A stretch of 64,000 nt of DNA. Source: an uncultured Candidatus Melainabacteria bacterium. Lineage in GTDB: Bacteria; Cyanobacteriota; Vampirovibrionia; Gastranaerophilales; Gastranaerophilaceae. The DNA lies in NCBI GenBank assembly GCA_934754775.1, contig CAKVIM010000010.1, positions 4,535 to 68,534 of the forward strand, in the 5' to 3' direction. Below, piece by piece: positions 1 to 7,539 of this stretch (the stretch's first letter is position 1; each line of letters begins with the position of its first letter). The position numbers were made by a program, and so were the translations under genes. The notes under the pieces are model-generated. The model was not told where the DNA came from, made no database searches, and saw only the letters and a program-made list of their open reading frames with translations.

Positions 1-2
1 AT

Positions 3-404
3 ATAAGTGATTTAGAAAAATATTCTATGAACAGAAGTTTTTCCGGCGAGAATGATATTCAGAGATTGCAAAGACTTGAAATGCAAGCCTTTGGTGCAAT
101 ACAGCAAGGGGACATTCAATCCAGATATGAGAATGTTAGAGGAGCGATTTTAGCAAGACCCAAAGATAACTATAAGACCTCTCTTTTACGTGGCATAGGG
201 AATTATTTTGCAGGACAAATGACAGGCTACACACCATCTCTGGGAAGTTCTTCACCATTTAATAACTCCGGATTTTCATATTATCCGTATCCGACAACCT
301 ATGACAACACTGCTGGCGTAGAATTCTCAAGCCCGTTCCACAGCGGTTATCGAGTAAATAATTATAGCACAGGTTCTTCAAGCGGAGTCCGAATCTTGGA
401 CTAA
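3..404 (+). CDS. C-terminal part of a larger unknown protein, cut by window edge
   Basis: The frame is open from the first complete codon of the window, and an internal Met at 27 is not preceded by a ribosome binding site, so this is most likely the tail of a longer gene. The first 50 residues hold a motif of the type 'I-x-x-LE...RLxRLExxxFG...RxxxV' (RLQRLEMQAFG visible). I recall such repeated motifs from uncharacterised cyanobacterial and melainabacterial secreted proteins, but cannot name a function. The rest is a Ser/Tyr/Asn/Gly-rich low-complexity tail. The stop overlaps the stop of the convergent sigma factor gene by 4 bases. The function is unknown. Confidence 0.6.
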   Translation: MSDLEKYSMNRSFSGENDIQRLQRLEMQAFGAIQQGDIQSRYENVRGAILARPKDNYKTSLLRGIGNYFAGQMTGYTPSLGSSSPFNNSGFSYYPYPTTYDNTAGVEFSSPFHSGYRVNNYSTGSSSGVRILD

Positions 405-1219
405 ATAATACTGCGTTTAAGTCTTTCGGAACGATTTTCGCTTAGCAAGTTTTTGAGTTTCATGATAGCTTGTGCGTGAAGCTGCGATATTCTTGATTCA
501 GAAACATTAATTGCTTCGCCAATTTCTTTTAGGGTCATGTTTTCGTGGTAGTAAAGAACCATAATAGTTCTCTCTCGTTCAGGTAATCTTTTCAAAGCGT
601 CCTCCAGCTCCTTCTTAACATCCTTTTCTTCCAATTGTTCGTGAGGAGCCAAATTATGTGAATCCTGAATGGTATCAATAATTTCAATATCCCCGTCCGT
701 TGAACCTTTTTTGTCATATATTGATGTAACGGTTGTGTCGTCAGACAGAAGCTGTTCGACTTTTTCTTTCTCTATTCCTAAATAGTTCGCAATTTCAGTG
801 TTGGTTGCACTACGTCCGAATTGTTTTTTAAGCACCTCTTGTGCTTCTTTGACATCTTTAATCTTTTTACGCACACTTCTTGGCAAAAAATCTTGAGAAC
901 GAATCTTGTCAATTATGTTTCCTCTAATTCTTACAAGAGCATAGGTTTCAAATCTTGCACCCATTTTTGGAGTATATTTTTCTACAGCATCAATTAAGCC
1001 TTCCACGCCATAACTTGAAATATCTTCATATGAAAATGTTGGCGGAAGTGCAACTTTTACACGACCAACAACATATCTTGTAAGATATATGTATTGAAGT
1101 ATTAGGGCATCACGGAGTTCCTTATTATTGTGGTCATCAAAATAACGAGTCCACATTTCTGTCAACTCTTCATTCGAAGCACGTTTTATTTTATTGTAAG
1201 AAGTGTCTAGTTCTTCCAT
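401..1219 (-). CDS. fliA: RNA polymerase sigma factor, FliA/WhiG (sigma-28) family
   Basis: This 272-residue sigma-70 family protein has regions 2, 3 and 4 in order and no region 1.1, the architecture of group 3 sigma factors for flagellar genes. Region 2 runs about 40-110 (YLTRYVVGRV, SYGVEGLIDAVEKY, FETYALVRIRGNIID), followed by the FliA-like SQDFLPRSVRKK segment. Region 3 is about 118-165, and region 4 about 205-262 ends in a helix-turn-helix (LKEIGEAINVSESRISQLHAQA). It would direct RNA polymerase to TAAA-N15-GCCGATAA type promoters, and such a site precedes the flagellin gene at 21741-21767. An HLR1-like box lies 29-46 bases upstream of the start. It stands alone, away from flagellar structural genes. 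The family is certain. The choice of fliA over another group 3 sigma is an inference. Confidence 0.88.
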   Translation of the reverse strand: MEELDTSYNKIKRASNEELTEMWTRYFDDHNNKELRDALILQYIYLTRYVVGRVKVALPPTFSYEDISSYGVEGLIDAVEKYTPKMGARFETYALVRIRGNIIDKIRSQDFLPRSVRKKIKDVKEAQEVLKKQFGRSATNTEIANYLGIEKEKVEQLLSDDTTVTSIYDKKGSTDGDIEIIDTIQDSHNLAPHEQLEEKDVKKELEDALKRLPERERTIMVLYYHENMTLKEIGEAINVSESRISQLHAQAIMKLKNLLSENRSERLKRSII

Positions 1220-1247
1220 CCCTCTGTCCTAATACATGTCTCATTCT

Positions 1248-1265
1248 ATTGTAACGTTTTGTAAC
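1248..1265 (-). promoter_or_regulatory. HLR1-type RpaB box upstream of the sigma factor gene
   Basis: Read on the minus strand the 18 bases are GTTACAAA-AC-GTTACAAT. The published cyanobacterial HLR1 consensus is two direct repeats of (G/T)TTACA(T/A)(T/A) separated by two bases, and every position fits. The box ends 29 bases before the sigma factor start codon, and its second half contains a possible -10 element (TACAAT). This layout would suit repression, or control by occupancy, of the promoter. An RpaB-like regulator is encoded at 7540-8325. The match is seen in the sequence. The regulatory role is inferred. Confidence 0.6.
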
Positions 1266-1367
1266 GAAAATACTATCGTGTATATGGATGAAATTGTTGT
1301 CATTTTACTAAAGAGTTGATTATAAGCGTTTTTCAAGGAGATAAGGGGATTTATTCCATTATTCCTA

Positions 1368-1395
1368 TTTACAATAAATCTTGAAAAGATATGAT
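1368..1395 (+). promoter_or_regulatory. Candidate promoter of the sugar/glycosyltransferase operon
   Basis: TTTACA (1368-1373) and TATGAT (1390-1395) are separated by 16 bases and point toward the operon that begins at 1532. The predicted leader is about 130 bases and includes a possible 30-codon ORF. The 312-base gap 1220-1531 otherwise holds only this promoter and the divergent sigma factor control region. Confidence 0.4.
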
Positions 1396-1438
1396 AATAT
1401 TATAGGCTTGAGTCGTAAACAAGAAATTTATAAAACTT

Positions 1439-1531
1439 ATGAGAGTAAAGCCAAGGCTCAATGTAATCTGCGTAACATGCGACTATAGAGCTTACATCAC
1501 AAAACATTGGGCGATCAAGGAAAGGATATAA
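1439..1531 (+). CDS. Possible 30-residue leader ORF abutting the GT2 start
   Basis: An ATG at 1439 opens 30 codons ending in TAA at 1529-1531, immediately followed by the ATG of the glycosyltransferase (TAAATG). The peptide has a CxxC pair (VICVTCDYRAY) and a basic composition. No clear ribosome binding site precedes it. It could be a small zinc-binding protein, a translation-coupling leader, or chance. Confidence 0.25.
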   Translation: MRVKPRLNVICVTCDYRAYITKHWAIKERI

Positions 1532-2323
1532 ATGGCTGAGTTTGAACCAAAGAAAATAAGCGTTATTATTCCGACCTTGCAAAGAGATGTTACCGTTTTG
1601 AATAATCTTATTGCAAGCTTTCTGAGAGATGACGCAGTTGGCGAAATTTTGGTCATCGATAATTCAACAAAAGGCTTTAATTACAATGACAATAGAGTGC
1701 GAGTGATTGTCCCACAAGAAAACATGTTTGTTAATCCAAGTTGGAACTATGGAGTAGAAAATTCTAAATATGAGTACATCGCACTTGCAAACGACGATAT
1801 CAAGATTCCGGATAGACTTTGCACTAGGGTTTTGGAAAAAATTACGGATGAAATCGGTATTATTGGAATGTCATCAAAAAATGTTATTGACACTCGAGAT
1901 AAAAATGGAAACGCAATTCTGGACATTAGCACCATAGAGCTTAATGAAGCCGAAGAAATTAAACTTGAACCAACAGAATTTAGAACATTAAGCTACGGAG
2001 TTTTGATGTTCTTTAAGAAAACAAGCTACGTCGAAATACCAAACGAATTAAAAATATTCTTTGGAGATGACTGGATTATAGAACAAGCAAAAAAACTCGG
2101 TAAACAAAACGCAGTTGCTGCTGGTGCCAATATCTATCATTTAGGTTCTTTATCTTCAGGCGAATTTACTGATTTTGGACGCAAGGAGAAAAAAATCTTC
2201 TTCAAACATCTAATTCCTTTTCATAAACGAATTTTTAGCATATACAAAAGCTACACTCACACTACATATTTTATTCTTTTCATGAGTTTTGCTATAAGGA
2301 GAAAAAATGCAAACAGCAACTAA
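1532..2323 (+). CDS. Glycosyltransferase family 2-like protein
   Basis: This 263-residue protein has a GT-A fold N-terminus: SVIIPTLQRD at the start, the EILVIDNS nucleotide-binding strand, WNYGVENSKYEYIALANDD with the metal-binding acidic residues near 88-90, then a shorter, less conserved acceptor half. It lacks membrane segments. It should transfer an activated sugar in the cytoplasm during glycan assembly. The start follows an AAGGA-type site. It overlaps the next gene (wecE) by 17 bases, so the two are co-translated. A clear paralogue is at 54886-55842, sharing the SVIIPT, EILVI, FVN-SWN-GV and ND blocks. The donor and acceptor are unknown. Confidence 0.82.
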   Translation: MAEFEPKKISVIIPTLQRDVTVLNNLIASFLRDDAVGEILVIDNSTKGFNYNDNRVRVIVPQENMFVNPSWNYGVENSKYEYIALANDDIKIPDRLCTRVLEKITDEIGIIGMSSKNVIDTRDKNGNAILDISTIELNEAEEIKLEPTEFRTLSYGVLMFFKKTSYVEIPNELKIFFGDDWIIEQAKKLGKQNAVAAGANIYHLGSLSSGEFTDFGRKEKKIFFKHLIPFHKRIFSIYKSYTHTTYFILFMSFAIRRKNANSN

Positions 2324-3461
2324 TCTTAAAAATATACCGTTCAACAAACCTCATTTTTCTGACGCAGAAATTAATAATGTAATTGCGGCAATTCAGTCAG
2401 GAAAAATTTGCGGAGACGGAAAATTTACACATCTTTGCAATGATTGGTTCAAAGAAAATATCGGCAAAAACACTCTTTTAACAACTTCTTGCACATCTGC
2501 TCTTGAGATGATGGCTATATTGCTTGATGCAAAAGTTGGTGACGAAGTAATAATGCCATCATTCACGTTTGTATCAACGGCAAATGCGTTTGTATTAAGA
2601 GGCTTAGTTCCTGTTTTTGTAGATATACGTCCAGATACTTTAAATCTCGACGAAGAAAAAGTTGAAGCAGCAATAACAGAACGAACAAAAGCAATCGTAC
2701 CTGTTCACTACGCCGGTGTTGGTTGCAACATGGATAGACTAAAAGCTATTGCAAAAAAACATAACCTATATCTATTTGAAGATGCTGCACAAGGGTTTGG
2801 TTCAATGTACAAAGGACAGCACTTAGGAACAATAGGAGATTTAGGAACATACAGTTTTCACGAGACCAAAAATATAGTTTCCGGCGAAGGCGGCTGTTTG
2901 ATTATTAATAATGAAGATTTTCTTGAAAGAGCCGAAATAATCAGAGAGAAAGGAACTAATCGTTCTAAATTTTTCAGAGGTCAGGTTGATAAATACACTT
3001 GGGTAGATATTGGCTCATCTTATCTTCCTTCTGAAATGATTGCTGCATATCTTTATGCCCAACTACAAAGAGCAAACGAAATTAACGGCAGAAGAATGGA
3101 CATTTGGAACACTTATAACACCTTCTTTGAAAAATATGAAAAACAAGGGATTATCAGACGTCCTATAATTCCTCAAGATTGCACGCATAATGCTCATATG
3201 TACTATATTTTATTCAACGATTTAGAAACAAGAACAGAATTCATAAATTATCTAAAATATAATGGCATAACATCATCATTCCACTATATACCACTGCATT
3301 CTGCTCCGGCCGGTAAAAAATATGCAAGGACAAGTGGCGAGTTAGCTGTTACAAATAAAATAAGCGATACATTAGTAAGATTACCTATGTTCTATGATTT
3401 AACTGAAAATGAACTTAATAGAATATTAGCAACTGTAAAAAAATTTTTTGAGGAAGCATGA
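2307..3461 (+). CDS. wecE: dTDP-4-amino-4,6-dideoxygalactose transaminase (WecE/RffA)
   Basis: This is a PLP-dependent DegT/DnrJ/EryC1/StrS aminotransferase of 384 residues, full length for WecE. It reads as WecE throughout: PFNKP at the N-terminus, SGKICGDGKFT, TTSCTSALEMMAILL, GDEVIMPSFTFVSTANAF, the PLP-binding DAAQGFGS, SFHETKN with the Schiff-base lysine at K188, and the REKGTNRSKFFRGQVDKYTW signature. It converts dTDP-4-keto-6-deoxyglucose to dTDP-Fuc4N using glutamate. The product would feed a surface glycan such as an O-antigen, or glycosylation of flagellin. It sits between two glycosyltransferases with overlaps on both sides (17 and 4 bases), so the three form one operon. No other dTDP-sugar genes are in the window. 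Confidence 0.93.
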   Translation: MQTATNLKNIPFNKPHFSDAEINNVIAAIQSGKICGDGKFTHLCNDWFKENIGKNTLLTTSCTSALEMMAILLDAKVGDEVIMPSFTFVSTANAFVLRGLVPVFVDIRPDTLNLDEEKVEAAITERTKAIVPVHYAGVGCNMDRLKAIAKKHNLYLFEDAAQGFGSMYKGQHLGTIGDLGTYSFHETKNIVSGEGGCLIINNEDFLERAEIIREKGTNRSKFFRGQVDKYTWVDIGSSYLPSEMIAAYLYAQLQRANEINGRRMDIWNTYNTFFEKYEKQGIIRRPIIPQDCTHNAHMYYILFNDLETRTEFINYLKYNGITSSFHYIPLHSAPAGKKYARTSGELAVTNKISDTLVRLPMFYDLTENELNRILATVKKFFEEA

Positions 3462-4723
3462 ACATTATATCTTGGTTAAAACATTTGATTAAAGCGGAAG
3501 TCTTTGAAGCAAAAAGAGAGTATGGCTTTTGTTTGGAAGAATGGGCAAAGGCTGTTAACAAAGACAATGCTCCTTACAAGAAATTAATTAATTATGATGC
3601 TAAAATTTTATCAATCGGCGAAAAGATTGTTGCAAAAGAGAACAAGGATTTTGCACCAAAGGTTTTGCCGCCAAAAGTATTAATACTGACTTCTGAAATA
3701 TATGATTCTGGAGGACACACTGAGTTAGCCATAAGATACATACAGAAGAATAATTCAAAAGAGGACTTGTATTTTGCACTAACTGCATTCCACAATGCAT
3801 CTGAAACATCTGCTCCTACTAAATCAAAAGAATTAAAATCAGTTCTTGGCTCAAATTTTATAGAATTTGATGCAACGAGAGAGTTTGATAAAAAAGTTAT
3901 AGAAATTTTCAACTATATAAAATCAAATGGGTTTTCTAAAATTATATCTAATATCCATATGTCCGATACTGTAGGCTGCACGATATTGGGGTTAATAAAA
4001 AAATACTCCGACATAGAAATCTCATTCTGGAACCACGGCGACCACTTTTTTGCACTTGGGACAACCTTTGCAGACGAAATTACGACTAGAGTAAAAAATG
4101 GCTCAGCTCTAACGCCATATTTAAAAAACAATAAGCATTGTACAAATGGTAGATTTATTATTCAATATGACAAAGCAAAGTTATTAACTAAAGACGAAAT
4201 TAGGGAGATTCGTCAAAAACTGAATATTCCAGACGGAGCTTTTTTGACAATGACCGGATGCATTTTGAGCAAAGTAGGCAGAGATTATTATCAATTAATA
4301 GATAAGATGCTAACAAGAGATAAAAACATTTATCATCTGTTTATTTGCCCTAATTATCCAGAGAAAAAGGATAAAATTGAAAAACTGTTCAAACACAACC
4401 CGAGAGTTATTGTTATTGGAGCAACATCGGAGTTTGATAAATACATACAAGCATCTGATTTATATATAGATAGCTTCCCACAAGGCTCAGCTTTAACTCT
4501 TATTGATTACATAAAATACAAAAGACCTGTTGTTGTCAAAATAAATACGCAACATCCAATAAAGAGCTTTGAAGAATATTTGTATCCTAACTACGAGTAC
4601 GCTTTCAAAACCCCTACAGCTATGCTAGACGGAATCTTGAAATTAGCGAATGACAAAAATGAATACACAAGAGTATCCGAAAAATGCTTTGATTACTTTA
4701 TGAATTATTATCTTAAGGACTAA
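3458..4723 (+). CDS. Glycosyltransferase with GT4/GT-B-like C-terminal domain
   Basis: This 421-residue protein has an N-terminal unknown part (1-70), an N-terminal Rossmann-like half opening with KVLILTSEIYDSGGHTELA (a GGH loop typical of GT-B enzymes), and a C-terminal half (about 255-400) with LTMTGCILSK, YHLFICPNYP, RVIVIGATSEFDKYIQASDLYIDSFPQGS and TLIDYIKYKRPVV. It would transfer a nucleotide-sugar residue to a glycan in the cytoplasm. The start ATG overlaps the wecE stop in ATGA, so translation is coupled. The linkage with WecE suggests that Fuc4N or its derivative is one of the sugars handled. No membrane segment is seen. Confidence 0.75.
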   Translation: MNIISWLKHLIKAEVFEAKREYGFCLEEWAKAVNKDNAPYKKLINYDAKILSIGEKIVAKENKDFAPKVLPPKVLILTSEIYDSGGHTELAIRYIQKNNSKEDLYFALTAFHNASETSAPTKSKELKSVLGSNFIEFDATREFDKKVIEIFNYIKSNGFSKIISNIHMSDTVGCTILGLIKKYSDIEISFWNHGDHFFALGTTFADEITTRVKNGSALTPYLKNNKHCTNGRFIIQYDKAKLLTKDEIREIRQKLNIPDGAFLTMTGCILSKVGRDYYQLIDKMLTRDKNIYHLFICPNYPEKKDKIEKLFKHNPRVIVIGATSEFDKYIQASDLYIDSFPQGSALTLIDYIKYKRPVVVKINTQHPIKSFEEYLYPNYEYAFKTPTAMLDGILKLANDKNEYTRVSEKCFDYFMNYYLKD

Positions 4724-4726
4724 TAA

Positions 4727-5347
4727 TTATCTTATAAAATTAGTACGGATTTTTTCTTCAAGAGTTGGATGATTAATACCATTGGCTTTTCCAAGTTCAA
4801 TACATTTCAGTATCCAAGCCATATTGTGTCCGAGGTTTCGCATAATTTGCAAACCTTCCAAATCTTGTTTTGCATCTTGTGCCACGTGACCGTGGATATT
4901 GTTCCAATAGTTTGATGAGACTATCGGCATATTGTTAATAGTAAAATATTTATTCAAGACATCAAAACTTGCTGTTGTGCCGGCTCTTCTTGCGGACGCA
5001 ATAGCTGCCGCAGGTTTAAAAGCAAATGCAGAACTTCCTGCATAAAACACTCTATCTAAAAATGAAAGAATTCTACCAGATGGATGTGCGTAATAGACAG
5101 GAGTTCCAAATACAAAACCATCAAACCCTCTTGCTTTCTTTATAAAATCATTGACCATATCATTAAACACACACTCTCCGGTTGTTCTGCAAGCCTGACA
5201 TCCGCAGCAATCTCTTATTTCCGGATTTCCAAGCTGAAAGATATCTGTTTCTATACCTTCTAGATTTAAAATTTTTGCAACTTCTTCCAATGCTAAATTT
5301 GTGCAACCATTTTTATGCGAACTTCCGTTTAATAATAAAACTCTCAT
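4727..5347 (-). CDS. Flavodoxin-fold NAD(P)H/FMN oxidoreductase, iron-sulfur flavoprotein type
   Basis: The predicted protein is 206 residues from the ATG at 5347, chosen because a GGGGGA ribosome binding site precedes it. A longer 5' extension to 5401 lacks one. The N-terminus MRVLLLNGSSHKNGCTN is the FMN phosphate-binding loop of the flavodoxin/NADPH-dependent FMN reductase fold. A cysteine cluster CCGCQACRTTGECVF near 50-65 resembles the compact cysteine motif of iron-sulfur flavoproteins. GTPVYYAHPSG is the second FMN loop. It probably moves electrons between a reduced carrier and an unknown acceptor in an anaerobe. It is convergent with the glycosyltransferase operon, with 3 bases between the stops. 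Confidence 0.78.
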   Translation of the reverse strand: MRVLLLNGSSHKNGCTNLALEEVAKILNLEGIETDIFQLGNPEIRDCCGCQACRTTGECVFNDMVNDFIKKARGFDGFVFGTPVYYAHPSGRILSFLDRVFYAGSSAFAFKPAAAIASARRAGTTASFDVLNKYFTINNMPIVSSNYWNNIHGHVAQDAKQDLEGLQIMRNLGHNMAWILKCIELGKANGINHPTLEEKIRTNFIR

Positions 5348-5425
5348 TTTTCCCCCTATAATACTTTCTTCACACTGGAAAATCAAAGTCCGGACACACA
5401 TTTAAGATGCATTCCCTGTAAAACT

Positions 5426-5498
<73 letters not shown>

Positions 5499-5643
5499 AC
5501 ATAATTATTTTATTATGGTGAAGTTGCTTTTGCAAGAATAATTTATTGTGTTATGAGTTCAAACTCTATTGCCAAAAAGAGGAGAGGGAAATTTTAGATT
5601 ACATTCATATTTTATAGACTTGAATTAATAGTTAATAAAAAGC

Positions 5644-5675
5644 TGGATCCTTCACACTAATCGTGTTCAGGATGA
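5644..5675. repeat. REP-like imperfect inverted repeat
   Basis: GATCCTTCACAC (left) and GTGTTCAGGATG (right) form an imperfect hairpin around a 5-base loop in the gap between tRNA-Thr and the TPR gene. It resembles short dispersed palindromes of many bacterial genomes. No coding potential is evident. Confidence 0.4.
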
Positions 5676-5742
5676 CGTGAAACTATCGGTTTGGCGTTAT
5701 TTTGAGATGCGATTTTTGCACCTTTACAGATATTTTAAAATA

Positions 5743-5888
5743 ATTTTCCACTTTCCATTTTCAATTTTCCATTCACTCCTCACCCCCTAACGCCCAACTA
5801 GTAGTCTTTCTTCAAACCCAATATATTTACCCCCCACTTTATACGCTTGGCTAGTAGTCCCTCGTCAAACCGATTTCGTTTACCCCCC
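5743..5888. repeat. Intergenic repeat block: 41-base unit plus two degenerate ~53-base units
   Basis: Bases 5743-5783, pyrimidine-rich with repeated TTTTCCA words, are identical to 63853-63893 at the other end of the window. They are followed by two degenerate copies of a unit that begins ACGCCCAACT or ACGCTTGGCT, passes through TAGTAGT and TCAAAC, and ends in TTTACCCC, starting near 5790 and 5843. The same two-copy arrangement follows the distal 41-base block. The gap 5499-5955 holds this block, the small hairpin at 5644 and the promoter of the TPR gene. No gene was found in it. Confidence 0.65.
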
Positions 5889-5891
5889 CCC

Positions 5892-5943
5892 TTGATATGG
5901 ATTTTTTTTGTGTTAGTATTTAATCAAAATCCAACTTGATTAA
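5892..5943 (+). promoter_or_regulatory. Promoter and operator-like palindrome before the TPR gene
   Basis: TTGATA (5892-5897) and TAGTAT (5914-5919) have a 16-base spacer. Directly downstream, TTAATCAA (5920-5927) and TTGATTAA (5936-5943) form a perfect 8-base inverted repeat that would span the transcription start, the position of a repressor operator. The TTGATTAA half merges with an AAGGAG ribosome binding site. Confidence 0.45.
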
Positions 5944-5955
5944 GGAGTACGTATC

Positions 5956-7284
5956 GTGAAAAAAACAAGTTTTATACTTGCTATAGCTATAATGTGTACA
6001 CTCAGTTGCGGGTGCATTTACGCCAATGGAACGCCGATTGAGAGTTCGATTGAAGCGTTTACAAAAGAAATCCAGAACAATCCTGAAGCTTCTTTAGCAT
6101 ATTCAAATCGTGCATCGTTGAAGTTTTTAAAACGTGATATTGAGGGTGCAATTGCAGATTTCGATAAAGCGATACAAATAAATCCTAATAACCCAGAGCT
6201 TTATTTAAACAGAGGTTATATCAAACAGATTGTGAATGATTTAAACGGTGCAATGGCAGATTATAATGCAGCAATAAAAATCAACCCGAAGTTTGCGTAT
6301 GCGTATAATAACAGAGGGGTGCTTAAAGTTGCAATGAAAGATACACAAGGAGCTATGGCCGATTATGCAATGGCTTTGCAGTTAAATCCAAAGTATTCTG
6401 ATGCGTTTTATAACAGAGCGAACTTGAAATATATGCTCGACGATAATAACGGTGCTTTAGAGGATTATAACAGTGCAATTGAGATTAATCCTAAGGATGC
6501 AGAAGCTTATAACAACAGAGGCGTAGTCAAGAAGCGACTTAACTTTAATGTTGGTGCATTGAGTGATTATTCGCAGGCAATTGCACTTAACCCAAATGAT
6601 AGTATTGCTTATGCTAACAGAGGTCGTTTGAAGAAATTGTATTTTGATAACGAAGGTGCAGCTATCGATTTGGATCAGGCAGTTGCGTTGGCTGAAAATC
6701 AGGTATTTATCAAGAATGTTAAGCCGTTGTTGTCAAACGAAAGATATATTGCTGCAATACCGGTTGTTAAAGGAATTACTCCGGAAGTTATATCTCCGAT
6801 TGTCAAATCAGAACGCAATGTTGAAAAAATTGCATTTGCAACTCCGCAACCTAGTTTAAAACCGTCTCAGTCTGTTGAGGAGATAAAAACAAAGGCTGCC
6901 AAGAATGTTGTTGAGACAATTACAGAAAAACCTGCTGCCGGTGTAATCAGTGCGGGAATTGGAACTGTAAGAGCGGCCGCATCACCGGAGATTACGACCA
7001 GTGCAGTTAAAAAGAACCCTACTACAAATGTTAAGTTGGCGGAAAGTTATTATATCCGTGGATTGCAAAAATGTGTGTTAAGAGATTTGCAAGGTGCGAT
7101 TGCTGATTTAAACAAAGCTATTGAAAATAATTCAAACTATGCGGATGCTTATTATTATAGAGCAGCAATTAGAAAAGAATTGGGTGATAGCGAAGGCTTT
7201 AAGAAGGATTACTCAAAGGCTATCCAAATCAATCCGTCTTTACAGGCATTTAATGATTCTAACTGCTTATCGCTAATCAGATAG
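5956..7284 (+). CDS. Secreted tetratricopeptide-repeat protein
   Basis: This 442-residue protein has an N-terminal signal peptide (MKKTSFILAIAIMCTLSCGC), probably cleaved after the CIYA region. The cysteine pair might instead mark a lipoprotein, though the lipobox is poor. About six TPRs follow (residues 33-235), each with the 'AIADFDKAIQINPN-PELYLNRG' pattern typical of cyanobacterial-style TPR proteins. A Pro/Lys/Thr-rich linker of about 130 residues (240-370) and two more TPRs (370-435) complete it. TPRs form a superhelix for protein binding, so a scaffold role in the periplasm is likely. The AAGGAG-type site supports the start. It is transcribed alone and ends in a terminator at 7330-7363. 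Confidence 0.82.
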   Translation: MKKTSFILAIAIMCTLSCGCIYANGTPIESSIEAFTKEIQNNPEASLAYSNRASLKFLKRDIEGAIADFDKAIQINPNNPELYLNRGYIKQIVNDLNGAMADYNAAIKINPKFAYAYNNRGVLKVAMKDTQGAMADYAMALQLNPKYSDAFYNRANLKYMLDDNNGALEDYNSAIEINPKDAEAYNNRGVVKKRLNFNVGALSDYSQAIALNPNDSIAYANRGRLKKLYFDNEGAAIDLDQAVALAENQVFIKNVKPLLSNERYIAAIPVVKGITPEVISPIVKSERNVEKIAFATPQPSLKPSQSVEEIKTKAAKNVVETITEKPAAGVISAGIGTVRAAASPEITTSAVKKNPTTNVKLAESYYIRGLQKCVLRDLQGAIADLNKAIENNSNYADAYYYRAAIRKELGDSEGFKKDYSKAIQINPSLQAFNDSNCLSLIR

Positions 7285-7329
7285 GTAAATAGTTTTGTCG
7301 GAGTGATAAATCCGATATGCAAAGATAAT

Positions 7330-7363
7330 AAAAAAGACTTTAGCTTTTGCCAAAGTCTTTTTT
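7330..7363. terminator. Bidirectional rho-independent terminator
   Basis: AAAAAAGACTTT and AAAGTCTTTTTT form a 12-base stem with a 10-base loop, with T tracts in both directions. It closes the TPR gene on the plus strand and lies just past the tRNA-His gene on the minus strand. Confidence 0.8.
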
Positions 7364-7364
7364 A

Positions 7365-7441
7365 TGGGGCGGATAGTGGGATTCGAACCCACGCATATCG
7401 GAACCACAATCCGAGGTCTTAACCACTTGACGATATCCGCC
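7365..7441 (-). tRNA. tRNA-His (anticodon GTG)
   Basis: On the minus strand the acceptor GCGGATA pairs with TATCCGC. There is an encoded extra G at position -1 opposite C73, the histidine identity pair. The anticodon stem is TCGGA/TCCGA with loop TTGTGGT (anticodon GTG), and the T arm is GTGGG-TTCGAAT-CCCAC. The 3' CCA is encoded (ends at 7365), unlike the tRNA-Thr above. Confidence 0.95.
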
Positions 7442-7501
7442 ATAAGTTCCAACAAGATTAAGTATATCAAATAAATATTTTTTAGCAAGTAAAAAATAAA
7501 A

Positions 7502-7523
7502 AAAAGAGGCCGAAGCCTCTTTT
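7502..7523 (-). terminator. Terminator of the RpaB-like gene
   Basis: AAAAGAGGC and GCCTCTTTT form a perfect 9-base stem with a CGAA loop, 17 bases past the stop of the response regulator. A T-rich tract follows on the minus strand. Confidence 0.75.
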
Positions 7524-7539
7524 ATATTTTGATTAATCT

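Noticed and set aside
1400..1582. 60-codon ORF on the minus strand over the GT2 start
   Set aside because: It overlaps the promoter and start of the glycosyltransferase and has no ribosome site or family.
5348..5401. N-terminal extension of the flavoprotein
   Set aside because: The GGGGGA site points to ATG 5347, which places the FMN loop at the N-terminus.
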